A DNA stretch of 64,000 nt, taken from NCBI RefSeq assembly GCF_011761305.1, contig NZ_JAAOZC010000001.1, forward strand, positions 434,001 to 498,000, given 5' to 3'. Under the pieces are notes generated by a model that searched no databases, was not told where the DNA came from, and saw nothing but the letters and a program-made list of their open reading frames with translations. Numbering within the stretch: position 1 is the stretch's first letter; each line of letters opens with the position of its first letter. The position numbers and the translations under genes were made by a program. Shown here one piece after another: positions 1 through 9,768 of the stretch. This stretch comes from Sphingomonas vulcanisoli (GTDB lineage Bacteria; Pseudomonadota; Alphaproteobacteria; Sphingomonadales; Sphingomonadaceae).

Positions 1-188
1 ATCGTGCAATCCTCGTCGCCCAGCATATCGTTGTAGATGCCGGTGGCGCGCGCGAGATCGCGGCTGGTGAAGCTCATCTTGCCCATCGCATCGATGATCG
101 GGCGCGCGTCGAAGCTCTTGATGTCGATATGCTCGACGGTGGTGGAGAGCAGCTCCGCCTTGCGGTTGGTGTTGATCGGGTCGGTCAT
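1..188 (-). CDS. Deoxyhypusine synthase-like protein, 3' part outside window
   Basis: The first 62 residues are present; the rest lies beyond the left edge. The N-terminus reads MTDPINTNRKAELL and continues through a DIKSFDARPIIDAMGKM stretch typical of the deoxyhypusine synthase (DHS) family, which uses spermidine and NAD. Bacteria lack eIF5A, and bacterial DHS-like proteins are generally thought to work in polyamine metabolism, for example as homospermidine synthases. The gene follows a PLP decarboxylase on the same strand, about 140 bases downstream with a palindromic repeat between them, which supports a polyamine role. The ATG is at 188-186 with an AGGAAGA-type ribosome site just upstream. 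Family is fairly secure; the exact reaction is inferred. Confidence 0.75.
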   Translation of the reverse strand, partial: MTDPINTNRKAELLSTTVEHIDIKSFDARPIIDAMGKMSFTSRDLARATGIYNDMLGDEDCT

Positions 189-200
189 GGTCTTCCTCAT

Positions 201-301
201 CCCCCTCCCGCTTGCGGGAGGGGCTAGGGGTGGGCGCGCCAAAGGCGCGAACGGCGGAAGTGGCGATGCCCACCCCCGACCCCTCCCGCAAGCGGGAGGG
301 G
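201..301. repeat. Paired palindromic repeat (CCCTCCCGCTTGCGGGAGGG type)
   Basis: Two copies of a hairpin-forming unit, one at 202-223 and one at about 280-301, face each other and flank a short G/C-rich spacer containing GGGGTGGGC and its complement. The whole element can fold into one long stem or two separate hairpins. The same unit recurs at 38643-38734. It lies between the decarboxylase and the DHS-like gene, where it could trim or terminate the shared transcript. Confidence 0.85.
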
Positions 302-329
302 AGAAGCAGATCTCGCTATTCCTTATTCT

Positions 330-1517
330 TTACAGCGTGACGACGTTCGAGAGGCGTTTCCGCTCCACGGGCGCCTCGACATAGGCGCTCGCCATCGGCT
401 CGTCGGTGACGGTCACCGTCTCGCCGGCGGTGAAGCCGTTGAAGCCGGTGCGCATCGCGCAGCCATAGGCGCCGAGCATGCCGATCTCGATATAATCGCC
501 GGGGCCGATGTCGGCGGGCAGCAGGAACGGCCCGGCCATATGATCGGCATCGTCGCACGTCGGCCCGTAGAAGCTGAACGGCACCAGCTTGGCATTGGAT
601 TCTCGTTCGCGCACCAGAGCAACCGGGAAGCGCCACGCGACATGCGCAGCATCGTAGAGCGCGCCGTACGCGCCATCGTTGATGTAAAGCTCGTCATCGC
701 GGCGGCGCTCGACGCGCACCAGCAGGCTGGCATATTCCGCCGACAGCGCACGGCCCGGCTCGGCCCACAGTTCTGCCGAATAGCTGACCGGCAGCGCTTC
801 GAAGGCATCGTGGATCGCGTCGAAATAGGCCTCCAGCGGCGCGGGATCCATGCCGGGATAGATTGACGGGAAACCGCCGCCGACATCGATCACGTCAACC
901 GTCACAGCCGCACCGACGATCGCCGCCCGGACATAGGCCATCGCCTGCAGATAGGCCGCGGGCGACATCGCCTGGCTGCCGACATGGAAGCAGATGCCGA
1001 GCGCATCCGCCGCCTGGCGAGCGGCCATCAGCAGCGCTTTGGCCTCATCCTGCGCTGCGCCGAACTTGGATGCGAGGCTGAGCTTGGCATGATCGGAGGG
1101 CACGCGCAGCCGCACGCACAGCGTCAGATCCGTGGCCTCGCCCGTGGCGCGGACGATCTTTTCCAGCTCCTCGATCGAATCGAGCGAGAAAGTGCGGACC
1201 CCATGATCGACATACGCTTCGCGAATCGCCTCCTCCGCCTTGACCGGGTGCATGAAGCACAGGGTCGCGCCCGGCAGCGTTTCCGCTACCAGCCGCACCT
1301 CGGCGATCGAGGCGACATCGTAATGCGTGATGCCGCCGTCCCACAGCTCGCGCAGCAGCGCGGGCGAGGGATTGGCTTTCACCGCATACAACGACTTGCC
1401 CTGAAACCTCTCGACGAAGAATCGGGCAGCGCGACGGGCGGCGTGCGGACGAACCATAGTAACCGGTGCTACCGGTTGGGAGGCGGCTAGCCCCAGCGCG
1501 TTATGATGCTTGTGCAA
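330..1517 (-). CDS. Type III PLP-dependent ornithine/lysine decarboxylase
   Basis: This 395-residue protein belongs to the alanine-racemase-fold decarboxylases (ornithine, lysine, arginine or diaminopimelate). The PLP lysine is in YAVKANP (K47); HVGSQ, the glycine-rich GGGFP loop, EPGRA and the active-site cysteine in GPTCDDAD are all present. The length fits the short bacterial/eukaryotic-type ornithine decarboxylase subgroup. It would make putrescine or cadaverine in the cytoplasm and feed the DHS-like enzyme encoded next. The start is a TTG preceded by GGAGG nine bases upstream; the first ATG is 20 codons further in. Ornithine versus lysine specificity cannot be read from the sequence. Confidence 0.88.
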   Translation of the reverse strand: MHKHHNALGLAASQPVAPVTMVRPHAARRAARFFVERFQGKSLYAVKANPSPALLRELWDGGITHYDVASIAEVRLVAETLPGATLCFMHPVKAEEAIREAYVDHGVRTFSLDSIEELEKIVRATGEATDLTLCVRLRVPSDHAKLSLASKFGAAQDEAKALLMAARQAADALGICFHVGSQAMSPAAYLQAMAYVRAAIVGAAVTVDVIDVGGGFPSIYPGMDPAPLEAYFDAIHDAFEALPVSYSAELWAEPGRALSAEYASLLVRVERRRDDELYINDGAYGALYDAAHVAWRFPVALVRERESNAKLVPFSFYGPTCDDADHMAGPFLLPADIGPGDYIEIGMLGAYGCAMRTGFNGFTAGETVTVTDEPMASAYVEAPVERKRLSNVVTL

Positions 1518-1596
1518 CTCAAGGGACCTCCAGAAGCCTCACGGCCATCGTTGACGAAAAGCTGCCTTGCGGTTGGAAGTCCCCATGGGGCAGCGA

Positions 1597-1626
1597 GGGG
1601 GGCGATATATGGACGGGTGCCCCCCC
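1597..1626. other. G/C hairpin in divergent intergenic region
   Basis: Between the divergent decarboxylase and dehydratase genes a run GGGGGGC at 1597-1603 pairs with GCCCCCC at 1619-1625 around a 15-base AT-richer loop. It has no T-tract on either side. Role unknown: it could be a 5' UTR structure of either gene. Confidence 0.4.
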
Positions 1627-1680
1627 TGTAAAGCGGCAAATGCGGGGATTTTTTCGAAGCTTGGCAAGACAGGATAAAGC

Positions 1681-2649
1681 GTGGAAAATCAGCGGCAAAT
1701 TGTGGAAAAAGCCCCATCGCATCAAGGCGTTGTCGAAGCCCTTCGGCGGATCGCGGGAATCGTGACGTGCACCCCTTTGCTGCCGTTCGAGGCGCTGGGC
1801 CGAAACTGGTGGTTCAAGGCCGAATCGCTGCAGCAGGGCGGCGCGTTCAAGCTGCGCGGTGCGTACAACCGGCTGGCGCAAATTCCGGCCGAGGATCGGC
1901 CCAATGGCGTCGTGGCTTTTTCGTCGGGAAATCATGCGCAGGGCGTGGCGCTTGCAGCGAAGATGCTCGGCATGCCAGCGGCGATCGTGATGCCTGCGGA
2001 CGCGCCCAGGGTGAAGCTGGAGGGCACGCGCGCGCTCGGCGCGGAGATCATCCTCTACGATCGCCACAGCGAAAGCCGCGAGCGGATCGCCGCCGCGCTG
2101 GCCGATGCGCGCGGCGCGGTGCTGGTGCCCTCGTTCGACGATAAAAATGTGATCGAAGGGCAGGGGACGGTGGGCCTCGAGATCGCCGCTCAGCTGGGTC
2201 ATGCCCCGGCGCGCGTGGTGATGCCCTGCGGCGGCGGCGGCCTGGCGGCCGGGATCGCGCTGGCGCTACCGGACAGCGAAATCATCGTCGCCGAACCGTT
2301 TGGCTGGGAGGATATGGGCCGGTCGCTGGAGGCAGGCCATATCGTCGAGGTGCCCGCCGATGCACCCTTCACCGCCTGCGATGCGCTGCAGACCAGGCGC
2401 GTCGCCGATCAGACCTTCGCGGCGTTGAAGGAAGCCGGTGCGCGCGGGATCGCCGTCACCGAGGCCGAGCATCGCGCGGCCATGCGCTTCGCCTTCGGGC
2501 TGGGGCTGGTCGTCGAGCCCGGGGGTGCGGTGGCGCTGGCGGCGGCATTGGCGGGCAAACTGCCGCAGGATGGCGTGGAGACGGTGATCGTCTGTTCGGG
2601 CAGCAACGTCGATCCAGTGGCCTTTGCGGAGGTTTTGCGGGAAGCCTGA
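1681..2649 (+). CDS. Serine/threonine dehydratase (PLP fold type II)
   Basis: This 322-residue catabolic-type threonine/serine dehydratase deaminates threonine to 2-oxobutyrate (or serine to pyruvate). The PLP lysine lies in GGAFKLRGAYN (K57), the substrate/phosphate loop is SSGNHAQGVA, and the PLP-phosphate glycine loop is CGGGGLAAG. It ends after the catalytic domain and has no C-terminal ACT regulatory domain, unlike biosynthetic IlvA, so feedback control by isoleucine is unlikely. Serine racemase shares this fold and cannot be excluded. The start is GTG at 1681; no better start lies nearby. It is divergent from the decarboxylase. Confidence 0.85.
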   Translation: MENQRQIVEKAPSHQGVVEALRRIAGIVTCTPLLPFEALGRNWWFKAESLQQGGAFKLRGAYNRLAQIPAEDRPNGVVAFSSGNHAQGVALAAKMLGMPAAIVMPADAPRVKLEGTRALGAEIILYDRHSESRERIAAALADARGAVLVPSFDDKNVIEGQGTVGLEIAAQLGHAPARVVMPCGGGGLAAGIALALPDSEIIVAEPFGWEDMGRSLEAGHIVEVPADAPFTACDALQTRRVADQTFAALKEAGARGIAVTEAEHRAAMRFAFGLGLVVEPGGAVALAAALAGKLPQDGVETVIVCSGSNVDPVAFAEVLREA

Positions 2650-2653
2650 ATCT

Positions 2654-2737
2654 CCGTTTGCCCTGAGCTTGTCGAAGGGCTGTTCTTCTTTGCGCGGCTG
2701 TAAGAAGACAGTGCTTCGACAGGCTCAGCACGAACGG
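2654..2737. repeat. Paired inverted repeat (CCCTGAGCTTGTCGAAGGG type)
   Basis: A TGAGCTTGTCGAAG unit faces its diverged complement CTTCGACAGGCTCAG, with inner arms TTCTTCTT and AAGAAGA. It is the same family as 59589-59668. The right end supplies part of the ribosome-binding region of the DUF72 gene. Confidence 0.85.
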
Positions 2738-2746
2738 AGAGAAGCG

Positions 2747-3541
2747 ATGACAGGCCAAATCCGCGTCGGCATCGGCGGCTGGACCTATGAGCCCTGGCGC
2801 GAGAGCTTCTATCCGCCCAAGCATCCTAAGGCGAAGGAGCTGGAATATGCCAGCGCCCACGTCACTGCGATCGAGATCAACGGCACCTTCTATTCGCGCC
2901 AGAAGCCCGCGACCTGGGCCGATTGGGCCAGGCGCGTGCCGGACGACTTCGTCTTCGCGATCAAGGCCTCGCGCTTCGTCGTGATGCGGCGCAAGCTGGG
3001 CGAGGGAGCGGAGGGGATTGCGAATTTCCTCGATCAGGGGCTGGTCGAGCTTGGTCCCAAGCTGGGGCCGATCCTCTGGCAGTTCGCGGCGACCAAGCAA
3101 TTCGATGCCGAGGATATCGCTGCCTTCCTCGATCTCCTGCCGGATGCCGTCGGCGGTCTGCCGCTCCGCCACGCGCTCGAGCCGCGCCACGAAAGTTTTC
3201 GCGATCCCCGCTTCGTTGATCTCTGCCGTCAACGCGGCGCCGCGATCGTCATCGCCGATGACGAGAAGCACCCGCAAATCGCCGATCTCACCGCCGATTT
3301 CGTTTACGCCCGTCTCCAGCGCCAGCGCGAGGAAGAGCCGACCGGATATTCCGCGCCCGAGATCGAGGGCTGGGCAGAGAAGGCGAAGGCCTGGGCGGCG
3401 GGCGATGCACCGGCGGGTCTGGAGTATGCCGGCGCGCCCGCAGATGGGAAGACCGCATCTCGCGACGCCTTCCTTTTCATGATCAACGGCGCGAAGGTCC
3501 GCGCCCCCCAAGCCGCGATGGCGTTGATCGATCGGGTTTAA
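2747..3541 (+). CDS. DUF72 (YecE-type) domain protein
   Basis: This 264-residue protein matches the DUF72/YecE family, a TIM-barrel fold of unknown biochemical activity common in bacteria. It opens with IRVGIGGWTYEPWRESFYP, the standard family start (GxxGW), followed by TAIEINGTFYS and FVFAIKASRFV. The open frame extends upstream to 2624, but that extension is encoded by the palindromic repeat, and the ATG at 2747 has a GGAGAG site 6-10 bases before it, so I use the short form. Function is unknown, although the family assignment is strong. Confidence 0.85.
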   Translation: MTGQIRVGIGGWTYEPWRESFYPPKHPKAKELEYASAHVTAIEINGTFYSRQKPATWADWARRVPDDFVFAIKASRFVVMRRKLGEGAEGIANFLDQGLVELGPKLGPILWQFAATKQFDAEDIAAFLDLLPDAVGGLPLRHALEPRHESFRDPRFVDLCRQRGAAIVIADDEKHPQIADLTADFVYARLQRQREEEPTGYSAPEIEGWAEKAKAWAAGDAPAGLEYAGAPADGKTASRDAFLFMINGAKVRAPQAAMALIDRV

Positions 3542-3566
3542 TCCTCCCGCTCGCGGGCTGGGGAAA

Positions 3567-3872
3567 TCAATTCATGATCCCGATCGCGGCGATCGCCCCG
3601 CCGATCGCAGCCGCAGCGCCCATGATCGTCGCAATGCGCTTCTTCATCGCCTTGCGATAGCGAACGTAGGCCGGAAGATCGATATACCAGCGCTCCGCAT
3701 CCGCCGCGCGCAGGACATCGGTACGGACCAGCCGATCGAAGATCCTCTGCTGCACGAAACTGCGCGCCTCGTAGGGCACCGCGCTTTTGGGATCGATCGC
3801 GTTGGCCGCCATGAAGTGCTCGATTATCCTGCGCCGCGCCGCTGCGACCGCGGCTCCTGCTGCTGTCGCCAT
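3567..3872 (-). CDS. Conserved-looking hypothetical protein, possible C-terminal membrane anchor
   Basis: A 101-residue protein beginning five bases after the cysK stop and on the same strand, so probably co-transcribed and translationally coupled. The N-terminal 75 residues are charged and helical (RIIEHFMAANAIDP, FVQQRIFDRLVRTDVL), and the C-terminus ends in a short Ala/Ile/Gly hydrophobic segment (IMGAAAAIGGAIAAIGIM) that could anchor it in the inner membrane. I do not recognise the family. Codon use matches the neighbours. Confidence 0.6.
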   Translation of the reverse strand: MATAAGAAVAAARRRIIEHFMAANAIDPKSAVPYEARSFVQQRIFDRLVRTDVLRAADAERWYIDLPAYVRYRKAMKKRIATIMGAAAAIGGAIAAIGIMN

Positions 3873-3877
3873 TCCAC

Positions 3878-4792
3878 TTACTCCGGCAGGAAGTCGGCGA
3901 CAGAAAGATAGCGTTCGCCAGTGTCATAGTTGAAGCCCAGCACTTTGGCGCCCGGCTCTTCCTTGAGCTTCTGCGCGATCGCGGAAAGCGTCGCGCCCGA
4001 GGAAATGCCGACCAGCAAGCCCTCTTCACGCGCCGATCGCCGCGCATATTCCTTGGCGTCGTTGGGATCGACCTGGATCACGCCGTCGAGCAGCTCGGTA
4101 TGCAGGTTGGGTGGAATGAAGCCCGCTCCGATGCCCTGGATCGGGTGCGGCGCGGGCTGGCCGCCGGAGATCACCGGCGAGAGCGTCGGCTCCACCGCAT
4201 AGACGCGCAAGGCCGGCCAGCGCTCCTTCAGCACCTGCGCCACGCCGGTCAGGTGGCCGCCGGTGCCGACGCCCGTGATCAGCATCTGCGGCGGCGCATC
4301 CTCGAAATCGGCAAAAATCTCTTCGGCGGTGGTCTGGACGTGGACGTCGATATTGGCCGGATTCTCGAACTGCTGCGGCATCCAGCTGTTGGGGGTCTGG
4401 TCGATGATCTCGAGCGCGCGTTCCAGCGCACCCTTCATGCCCAGCGCGCGCGGGGTGAGATCGAACTTGGCGCCGTAGGCCAGCATCACCCTCCGCCGCT
4501 CGATCGACATGCTGTCGGGCATCACGAGGATGACCTGATAGCCTTTGACCGCGCCGACCATGGCGAGGCCGATGCCGGTGTTGCCGCTGGTCGGCTCGAC
4601 GATAGTGCCGCCGGGCTTGAGATGGCCGTCGCGCTCGGCGGCCTCGATCATCGCCAGCGCGATGCGATCCTTGATCGATCCGCCGGGATTGGATCGCTCG
4701 CTCTTCACCCAGACCTCGGCATCGGGGAACAGGCGCGACAGGCGCACATGGGGGGTATTGCCGATCGTATCCAGTATCGTCGCCGCTTTCAT
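3878..4792 (-). CDS. cysK: Cysteine synthase A (O-acetylserine sulfhydrylase)
   Basis: This 304-residue PLP enzyme makes cysteine from O-acetylserine and sulfide. It has the catalytic lysine in [11 protein letters not shown] (K41), the [11 protein letters not shown] substrate loop, the [10 protein letters not shown] phosphate-binding loop and the C-terminal GISSGA motif. Length and motif order match CysK/CysM. The ATG at 4792-4790 is the natural start ([18 protein letters not shown]); the frame stays open far upstream into the MFS gene but without homology. It lies six bases downstream of that MFS gene and is probably in the same operon. Confidence 0.93.
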   Translation of the reverse strand: MKAATILDTIGNTPHVRLSRLFPDAEVWVKSERSNPGGSIKDRIALAMIEAAERDGHLKPGGTIVEPTSGNTGIGLAMVGAVKGYQVILVMPDSMSIERRRVMLAYGAKFDLTPRALGMKGALERALEIIDQTPNSWMPQQFENPANIDVHVQTTAEEIFADFEDAPPQMLITGVGTGGHLTGVAQVLKERWPALRVYAVEPTLSPVISGGQPAPHPIQGIGAGFIPPNLHTELLDGVIQVDPNDAKEYARRSAREEGLLVGISSGATLSAIAQKLKEEPGAKVLGFNYDTGERYLSVADFLPE

Positions 4793-4797
4793 GGGCC

Positions 4798-6060
4798 TTA
4801 CTCCTCTTGGATGGGATGTTCGGGGGGATCGAAGGACTTGGCAAGCCGCAGTTCGGGAAACAGCCACGCCCATAGCAAAGTCACGGCAATCGCGCCCACC
4901 CCGCCGAAGATCACCGCCGGCATCGCGCCGACCAGAGAGGCGAGCAATCCGCTCTCGGCCTCGCCAAGTTCGTTCGAGCCGGAGATGAACAGCGAGGAGA
5001 CCGCCGAGACGCGCCCGCGCATCTCGTTGGGCGTGTGGATCTGGATCAGGCTTATCCGGATAAACACCGAGACCATGTCCGCCGCGCCGAGGATGGCGAG
5101 AAAGGCCAGGGCCGGGGCAATCGTCCGTGAGAGGCCGAAGCCCACCGTCGCCGCGCCGAACGTGCCGACGGCGACGAACATCTTGACGCCGACGCCGCGC
5201 TCGATCGGCCGGACGCTGAGGAAGATCGCGGTGATCGCCGCGCCTACTGCAGGCGCTGCGCGCAGCGGACCCAGCCCGGCGGCCCCGACATGCAGGATGT
5301 CCCGCGCATAGATCGGCAGCATCGCGGTGGCGCCGCCGAGCAGGACCGCGAACAGATCGAGGCTGATCGATCCCAGCACCACGCGGTTGCGGCGCACATA
5401 GCGCAGGCCATCGATCATCTGGCGGATCGGATGCGCCTTGGCGATCGTGGTGCGCGGGATCGGGCGGATCAGCATCAGCGCCAGGAAGGCGAGAAAGAAC
5501 AAGGCCGCGGAGACCGCATAGGGCAGCCACATCGATACGCTGTACAGAAAACCGCCAAGCGCCGGCCCGCAGATCGATCCGACCTGCCAGCTCGCCGAAC
5601 TGAACGCGACCGCGCGTGGCAGCGTCTCGGGTGCCACGAGATTGGGGGCGAGCGCGCTCATCGCGGGATTCTGGAAGGCGCGGACGATCCCCAGCGCCAC
5701 GGCGACGGCGAAGATGGCGGGAAGCGTCGTCGTCCCCGTCCAGGCCATCCAGCCGAGCGCCGCGGCGCAGCCGACCTCGATCAGCGCGGTGATCCGCACG
5801 ATCAGCCGCCGATCGATGCGATCCGCCGTCCAGCCGGTGATCAGGGTGAGCAGCGCCAGCGGCAGGAACTGGAACAGCCCGATCAAGCCGAGCTGGAAAG
5901 CCGCGCCCTTCACGTCCATCGTGCGGCGGGCGATATCATAGACCTGCCAGCCGATGATCACGACCATCGCGCTTTGCGCCAATACGTTGGAGAGGCGCGC
6001 GACCCAATAAAAGCGATAATCGCGGAAGGTGAAGGGGTGAGGGGCGGCCGCCATTGCCAT
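4798..6060 (-). CDS. MFS transporter, EntS-like
   Basis: A 420-residue inner-membrane protein with about 12 hydrophobic segments. The opening [18 protein letters not shown], followed by a TADRIDRR loop between helices 2 and 3 and [14 protein letters not shown] near the start of the C-terminal half, is typical of the MFS_3 (EntS/enterobactin exporter-like) branch. Substrate is not predictable. It is directly upstream of cysK (five-base gap), so the pair may share a promoter, but I see no other sulfur-related gene nearby. Start ATG at 6060. Confidence 0.88.
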   Translation of the reverse strand: MAMAAAPHPFTFRDYRFYWVARLSNVLAQSAMVVIIGWQVYDIARRTMDVKGAAFQLGLIGLFQFLPLALLTLITGWTADRIDRRLIVRITALIEVGCAAALGWMAWTGTTTLPAIFAVAVALGIVRAFQNPAMSALAPNLVAPETLPRAVAFSSASWQVGSICGPALGGFLYSVSMWLPYAVSAALFFLAFLALMLIRPIPRTTIAKAHPIRQMIDGLRYVRRNRVVLGSISLDLFAVLLGGATAMLPIYARDILHVGAAGLGPLRAAPAVGAAITAIFLSVRPIERGVGVKMFVAVGTFGAATVGFGLSRTIAPALAFLAILGAADMVSVFIRISLIQIHTPNEMRGRVSAVSSLFISGSNELGEAESGLLASLVGAMPAVIFGGVGAIAVTLLWAWLFPELRLAKSFDPPEHPIQEE

Positions 6061-6140
6061 CCCTTTAGGCGGCCCGAAGCCGACCCGGCAACGCCAGCTT
6101 CGCTTTTCGTCGGCGCAGCGCAGCTATCGCCGCGGCGGGC

Positions 6141-6620
6141 TCAGCGCAGACGGCAAAGCTTCACGTTGCGCACCGTCATCGAGACCGCGCCCTTGCTGTG
6201 GAATTCCACCTGGAAAGGCTGGCCGGTGGTGGTGACGGGGCGCGAGAAGCTGCTGGAGCCGTCGTCGCCCTTGGCGACCTTCACATCGAAATCGCGGCCG
6301 GGAATCGCGCTCGTCGCCCCGGTGAGCGTGAACAGGCCATCGTCCGAGAGATGCTTGACGTCGAAATCGGCGTTCAGCTGATAGACGCCGGCGGGCCCGG
6401 CATCGACAGTCATCGCGAAGGCGGTGGGCGCATCCTTGCTCTTCTTGTCGGGGGTGAATTCCAACACGGTGGATTTGTCGGCGGCATTGGCCGTCGCACC
6501 GCCCTTGCCCGTGCCGCTGTAGGACCAGACGCCCGCGCTGACGCAGGTCGGCGCGGCGGGTGTCTGCGCGAAGGCCGGCGAGGCCGCGGTCAGCGCGGCG
6601 AAGACTAGAAAGCGCATCAT
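6141..6620 (-). CDS. Secreted hypothetical protein
   Basis: A 159-residue protein with a clear Sec signal peptide (MMRFLVFAALTAASPAFAQ, cut expected after AFA). The mature part contains CVSAGVWSYSG, several Asp/Lys-rich turns and a C-terminal VRNVKLCRLR, so one disulfide between the two cysteines is possible. I do not recognise the family; the composition suggests a small beta-rich periplasmic protein. Start chosen at tandem ATGs 6620/6617, which follow a GGGAGGGAG ribosome site. Confidence 0.65.
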   Translation of the reverse strand: MMRFLVFAALTAASPAFAQTPAAPTCVSAGVWSYSGTGKGGATANAADKSTVLEFTPDKKSKDAPTAFAMTVDAGPAGVYQLNADFDVKHLSDDGLFTLTGATSAIPGRDFDVKVAKGDDGSSSFSRPVTTTGQPFQVEFHSKGAVSMTVRNVKLCRLR

Positions 6621-6689
6621 GATCTCCCTCCCGTTTGGAACGGAGGCGTATCGTGTGCTGCGGCGGAACACAATCGGCCGCGGCTCCCG

Positions 6690-7691
6690 TCAGGCTGTGG
6701 CGGCCTTCTCGGCCACCAGAACAGCGAATTCGCCGCGACCGATACCGATCAAGGTCTTCAAGGCACTGATCTTGCCCGCATGGCGACCGGCCTTGGGCGG
6801 GGTACGGCCCGATCGTTCGGCAATCTGGGACGAAAGCTCGATCATGAAAGGCAGCATATCCACCAGCGCTGCGAAGGCGTGGACGCGGACAAAACCCGCC
6901 TCTTTGGCGACACGCGCCAACGTCCGCGGTGCGTAAAGGATGAGGTGACGGGGCGTTTCCAGCCCGCGCCAGTCAGGGCCGAAGATGGCGTGCCCGGTCG
7001 AATCGAGATTGGGCGTTATCAGTACGAGCCGTCCGCCGTCCTTGAGCAGGCGTTTCGCCTGGCCGAGAACCGCGGCGGGTTCCTGGAGATGCTCGAAGAC
7101 ATTGTTCATCACGATCGCGTCGAATGACGCGGGTGGATAACCGGCGTTGGCAAGATCGCTGACCCGCGCCGTTACGCCCGGGATCTGATTAGCGGCGTTG
7201 ACTGCCTTTTCGTCGAAATCGATGCCCTCGGCCTTCCAGCCCGCGGCCCCCGCCTGGCGCAAGAATTGACCCGCGCCGCAACCGACCTCCAGCAATCGGC
7301 CGGGCGGGAGATCCTCGAGGTGGAACAGGCCGGTTTTGAACTGGGCGCGGCGCCAGGGCATCAGGCGCGCAAGCCACTTCTTCAGCTGGGCCTTGCGTGA
7401 TCCGCTGTCGTTATCGGTTGTAGTCGGTAGCTCGGCGGTTGCGGCATTCGCCTCGGGCGCATGGGTGTAATATGTGGCATAGAGCTTGCCGATCTCGCCG
7501 GCCGTGGGCTGGGGGTCAAGCCACCCCGCACGGCATCCTGCATCGGCGCAGCGTCGGATCGACCAGGTGCCGGGCGCACCGAATAGCCGATCGCGCAGCC
7601 CGGAATGCAGCACGGGGCCGGCCTTGCCGCAGACGGGACACAGCGGCGCAGCTAAGCACCCAATTCCCTCATTATCGATCGCCGCCCCCAA
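6690..7691 (-). CDS. Class I SAM-dependent methyltransferase with N-terminal zinc-ribbon-like segment
   Basis: This 333-residue protein begins with CPVCGKAG followed by a CADAGCRAGWLDPQP stretch, a metal-binding arrangement often seen in methyltransferases acting on surface sugars or lipids. The core shows LLEVGCGAGQFL (SAM motif I), an acidic GIDFDE motif II and FDAIVMNNVFEHL (post-motif), then GRLVLITPN. These define a Methyltransf_23-type fold. Substrate unknown. The start is uncertain: TTG at 7691 is the only start-like codon before the zinc motif other than rare CTG. It runs on the same strand as rpoD, 8 bases past its stop. Confidence 0.8.
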   Translation of the reverse strand: MGAAIDNEGIGCLAAPLCPVCGKAGPVLHSGLRDRLFGAPGTWSIRRCADAGCRAGWLDPQPTAGEIGKLYATYYTHAPEANAATAELPTTTDNDSGSRKAQLKKWLARLMPWRRAQFKTGLFHLEDLPPGRLLEVGCGAGQFLRQAGAAGWKAEGIDFDEKAVNAANQIPGVTARVSDLANAGYPPASFDAIVMNNVFEHLQEPAAVLGQAKRLLKDGGRLVLITPNLDSTGHAIFGPDWRGLETPRHLILYAPRTLARVAKEAGFVRVHAFAALVDMLPFMIELSSQIAERSGRTPPKAGRHAGKISALKTLIGIGRGEFAVLVAEKAATA

Positions 7692-7699
7692 CGCTTGCG

Positions 7700-9751
7700 C
7701 TATTGATCGAGGAAGCTGCGCATCTTCCGCGAGCGGCTGGGGTGCTTGAGCTTGCGCAGCGCCTTGGCTTCGATCTGGCGGATGCGCTCGCGCGTCACGC
7801 TGAACTGCTGGCCGACTTCTTCCAGCGTGTGATCGGTGTTCATGCCGATGCCGAAGCGCATGCGGAGCACGCGCTCCTCACGCGGAGTCAGCGAGGCGAG
7901 CACCCGCGTCACCGTTTCCTTGAGGTTGGCCTGGATCGCGGCATCGACTGGGATCACCGCATTCTTATCTTCAATAAAGTCGCCCAAGTGCGAATCTTCT
8001 TCGTCGCCGATCGGCGTTTCGAGGGAGATCGGCTCCTTGGCGATCTTCATCACCTTGCGGACCTTCTCGAGCGGCATCGACAGGCGCTCGGCCAGCTCCT
8101 CCGGCGTCGGCTCGCGGCCGGTCTCGTGGAGGAACATCCGGCTAGTACGGACGAGCTTGTTGATCGTCTCGATCATGTGGACCGGGATGCGGATCGTGCG
8201 CGCCTGATCAGCGATGCTCCGCGTGATCGCCTGCCGGATCCACCAGGTGGCGTAGGTGCTGAACTTATAGCCGCGGCGATACTCGAACTTATCCACCGCC
8301 TTCATCAGGCCGATGTTGCCTTCCTGAATAAGATCAAGGAATTGCAGCCCACGGTTGGTATATTTTTTAGCGATCGAGATGACGAGGCGGAGATTGGCCT
8401 CGACCATCTCCTTCTTGGCGATTCGCGCCTCGCGCTCGCCCTTCTGCACCATGTTGACGATACGGCGGAATTCGATGAGCGCCATGCCCGTCGCCTGCGC
8501 GATCTCGCTGACCTCGGCGCGGATACGCTCGACGCCCGCGCCTTCCTCGGCGGCGAAAGCGGCCCACTTCTTGTCGTTCTTGGCGTTGGTCTCGAGCCAG
8601 CCTTCCTCGGTCTCATGGCCGACGTAGCGATCGAGGAAATCCTTGCGGGTCACGCGATGACGCTCGGCCAGGCGCAGCATCTGCCCGCCCAGCGTCGTCA
8701 GACGGCGATTGTAGGAATAGAGCTGATCAACGAGATATTCGATCTTGGCCGCGTGGAACTTGACACTCTCCACCTCGGCAGTGAGGTCTTCGCGCAGCTG
8801 CTGATATTTGGCTTCCTGCGCCTTGGGGAAATCGTCGCCCACGCTCATCGCGGCGACGCGCGCGCCCTGCACCTTGCTGAAGCTTTTATAGAGATCGGTG
8901 ATCGACGCGAAACGCTCCAGCGCGGCGGGCTTGAGCTGCTCCTCCATCTGCGCGAGGCTGAGGGTGTTGTCCTCTTCCTCATCGTCGGACGGACGCGGCA
9001 CGCGCCGCTCGGTCATCGATTCCTCATCTTCATCGTCGGAAGCGGCGGGGGCCTCCTCGGGCTCCTCCTCTTCCTTGAAGGTTGGGCCGGCGTTGGTCTC
9101 GCTGATCTCGCCGGTATCGTCCTCGGCGCTGGCTACCTGCTCGGCGGTCGGGCCCTTGGAGACCATCGCCTCGAGATCGAGGATCTCGCGCAGCTGCATC
9201 GTGCCTTCGTTGAGCGCGGTGGACCAATCGATGATCGCGTTGAAGGTGATCGGGCTTTCGCACAGCCCCAGGATCATCGTATCGCGGCCGGCCTCGATGC
9301 GCTTGGCGATGGCGATCTCGCCCTCACGGCTGAGCAGCTCGACCGCGCCCATCTCGCGCAGATACATGCGGACGGGATCGTCGGTGCGATCGACCGTTTC
9401 CTTCTTGGGCGCAGCGGTGAAGACCGCATCGCTATCATCGGCGGCGGCGACTTCCTCGTCGTCCGCGTCGTCCTTTTCTTTCTGCGATTCGGTATCTTCG
9501 CCGGCGTCTTCATTCTCGACGACGTTGACGCCCATCTCATTGAGCGCGGACATCACGTCCTCGATCTGATCGGTGGACATCTGGTCCTGCGGCAGGGCCT
9601 CGTTCAGCTCATCGACGGTGATGTAGCCGCGCTTCTTGGCGCGGGCGATCAGCTTCTTGAGATTGCCCTCGTTAAGATCGAGTAGAGGCGCGTCGGAGTC
9701 TGCGCCACCGTCGCCGTTCAATCCCATTTCCGCCGTGTTGGTCTTCGCCAT
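7700..9751 (-). CDS. rpoD: RNA polymerase primary sigma factor
   Basis: This 683-residue sigma-70 has all parts of the housekeeping type. Region 1.1 is followed by [11 protein letters not shown] (1.2), a long acidic non-conserved insert rich in Glu/Asp with [14 protein letters not shown], then region 2 ([30 protein letters not shown]), region 3 and region 4 with [17 protein letters not shown] for the -35 element. It follows dnaG by 17 bases on the same strand, the classic macromolecular synthesis arrangement. Start ATG at 9751, stop at 7700. Confidence 0.97.
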   Translation of the reverse strand: MAKTNTAEMGLNGDGGADSDAPLLDLNEGNLKKLIARAKKRGYITVDELNEALPQDQMSTDQIEDVMSALNEMGVNVVENEDAGEDTESQKEKDDADDEEVAAADDSDAVFTAAPKKETVDRTDDPVRMYLREMGAVELLSREGEIAIAKRIEAGRDTMILGLCESPITFNAIIDWSTALNEGTMQLREILDLEAMVSKGPTAEQVASAEDDTGEISETNAGPTFKEEEEPEEAPAASDDEDEESMTERRVPRPSDDEEEDNTLSLAQMEEQLKPAALERFASITDLYKSFSKVQGARVAAMSVGDDFPKAQEAKYQQLREDLTAEVESVKFHAAKIEYLVDQLYSYNRRLTTLGGQMLRLAERHRVTRKDFLDRYVGHETEEGWLETNAKNDKKWAAFAAEEGAGVERIRAEVSEIAQATGMALIEFRRIVNMVQKGEREARIAKKEMVEANLRLVISIAKKYTNRGLQFLDLIQEGNIGLMKAVDKFEYRRGYKFSTYATWWIRQAITRSIADQARTIRIPVHMIETINKLVRTSRMFLHETGREPTPEELAERLSMPLEKVRKVMKIAKEPISLETPIGDEEDSHLGDFIEDKNAVIPVDAAIQANLKETVTRVLASLTPREERVLRMRFGIGMNTDHTLEEVGQQFSVTRERIRQIEAKALRKLKHPSRSRKMRSFLDQ

Positions 9752-9768
9752 CTGAACCCTTCACACTC

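Noticed and set aside
201-301. CRISPR-like repeat structure
   Set aside because: Only two inverted units with a single spacer; direct-repeat arrays of constant length are absent throughout the window.
7439-9685. Open frame of 748 codons on the + strand opposite rpoD
   Set aside because: Antisense shadow of rpoD, biased composition, no motifs.
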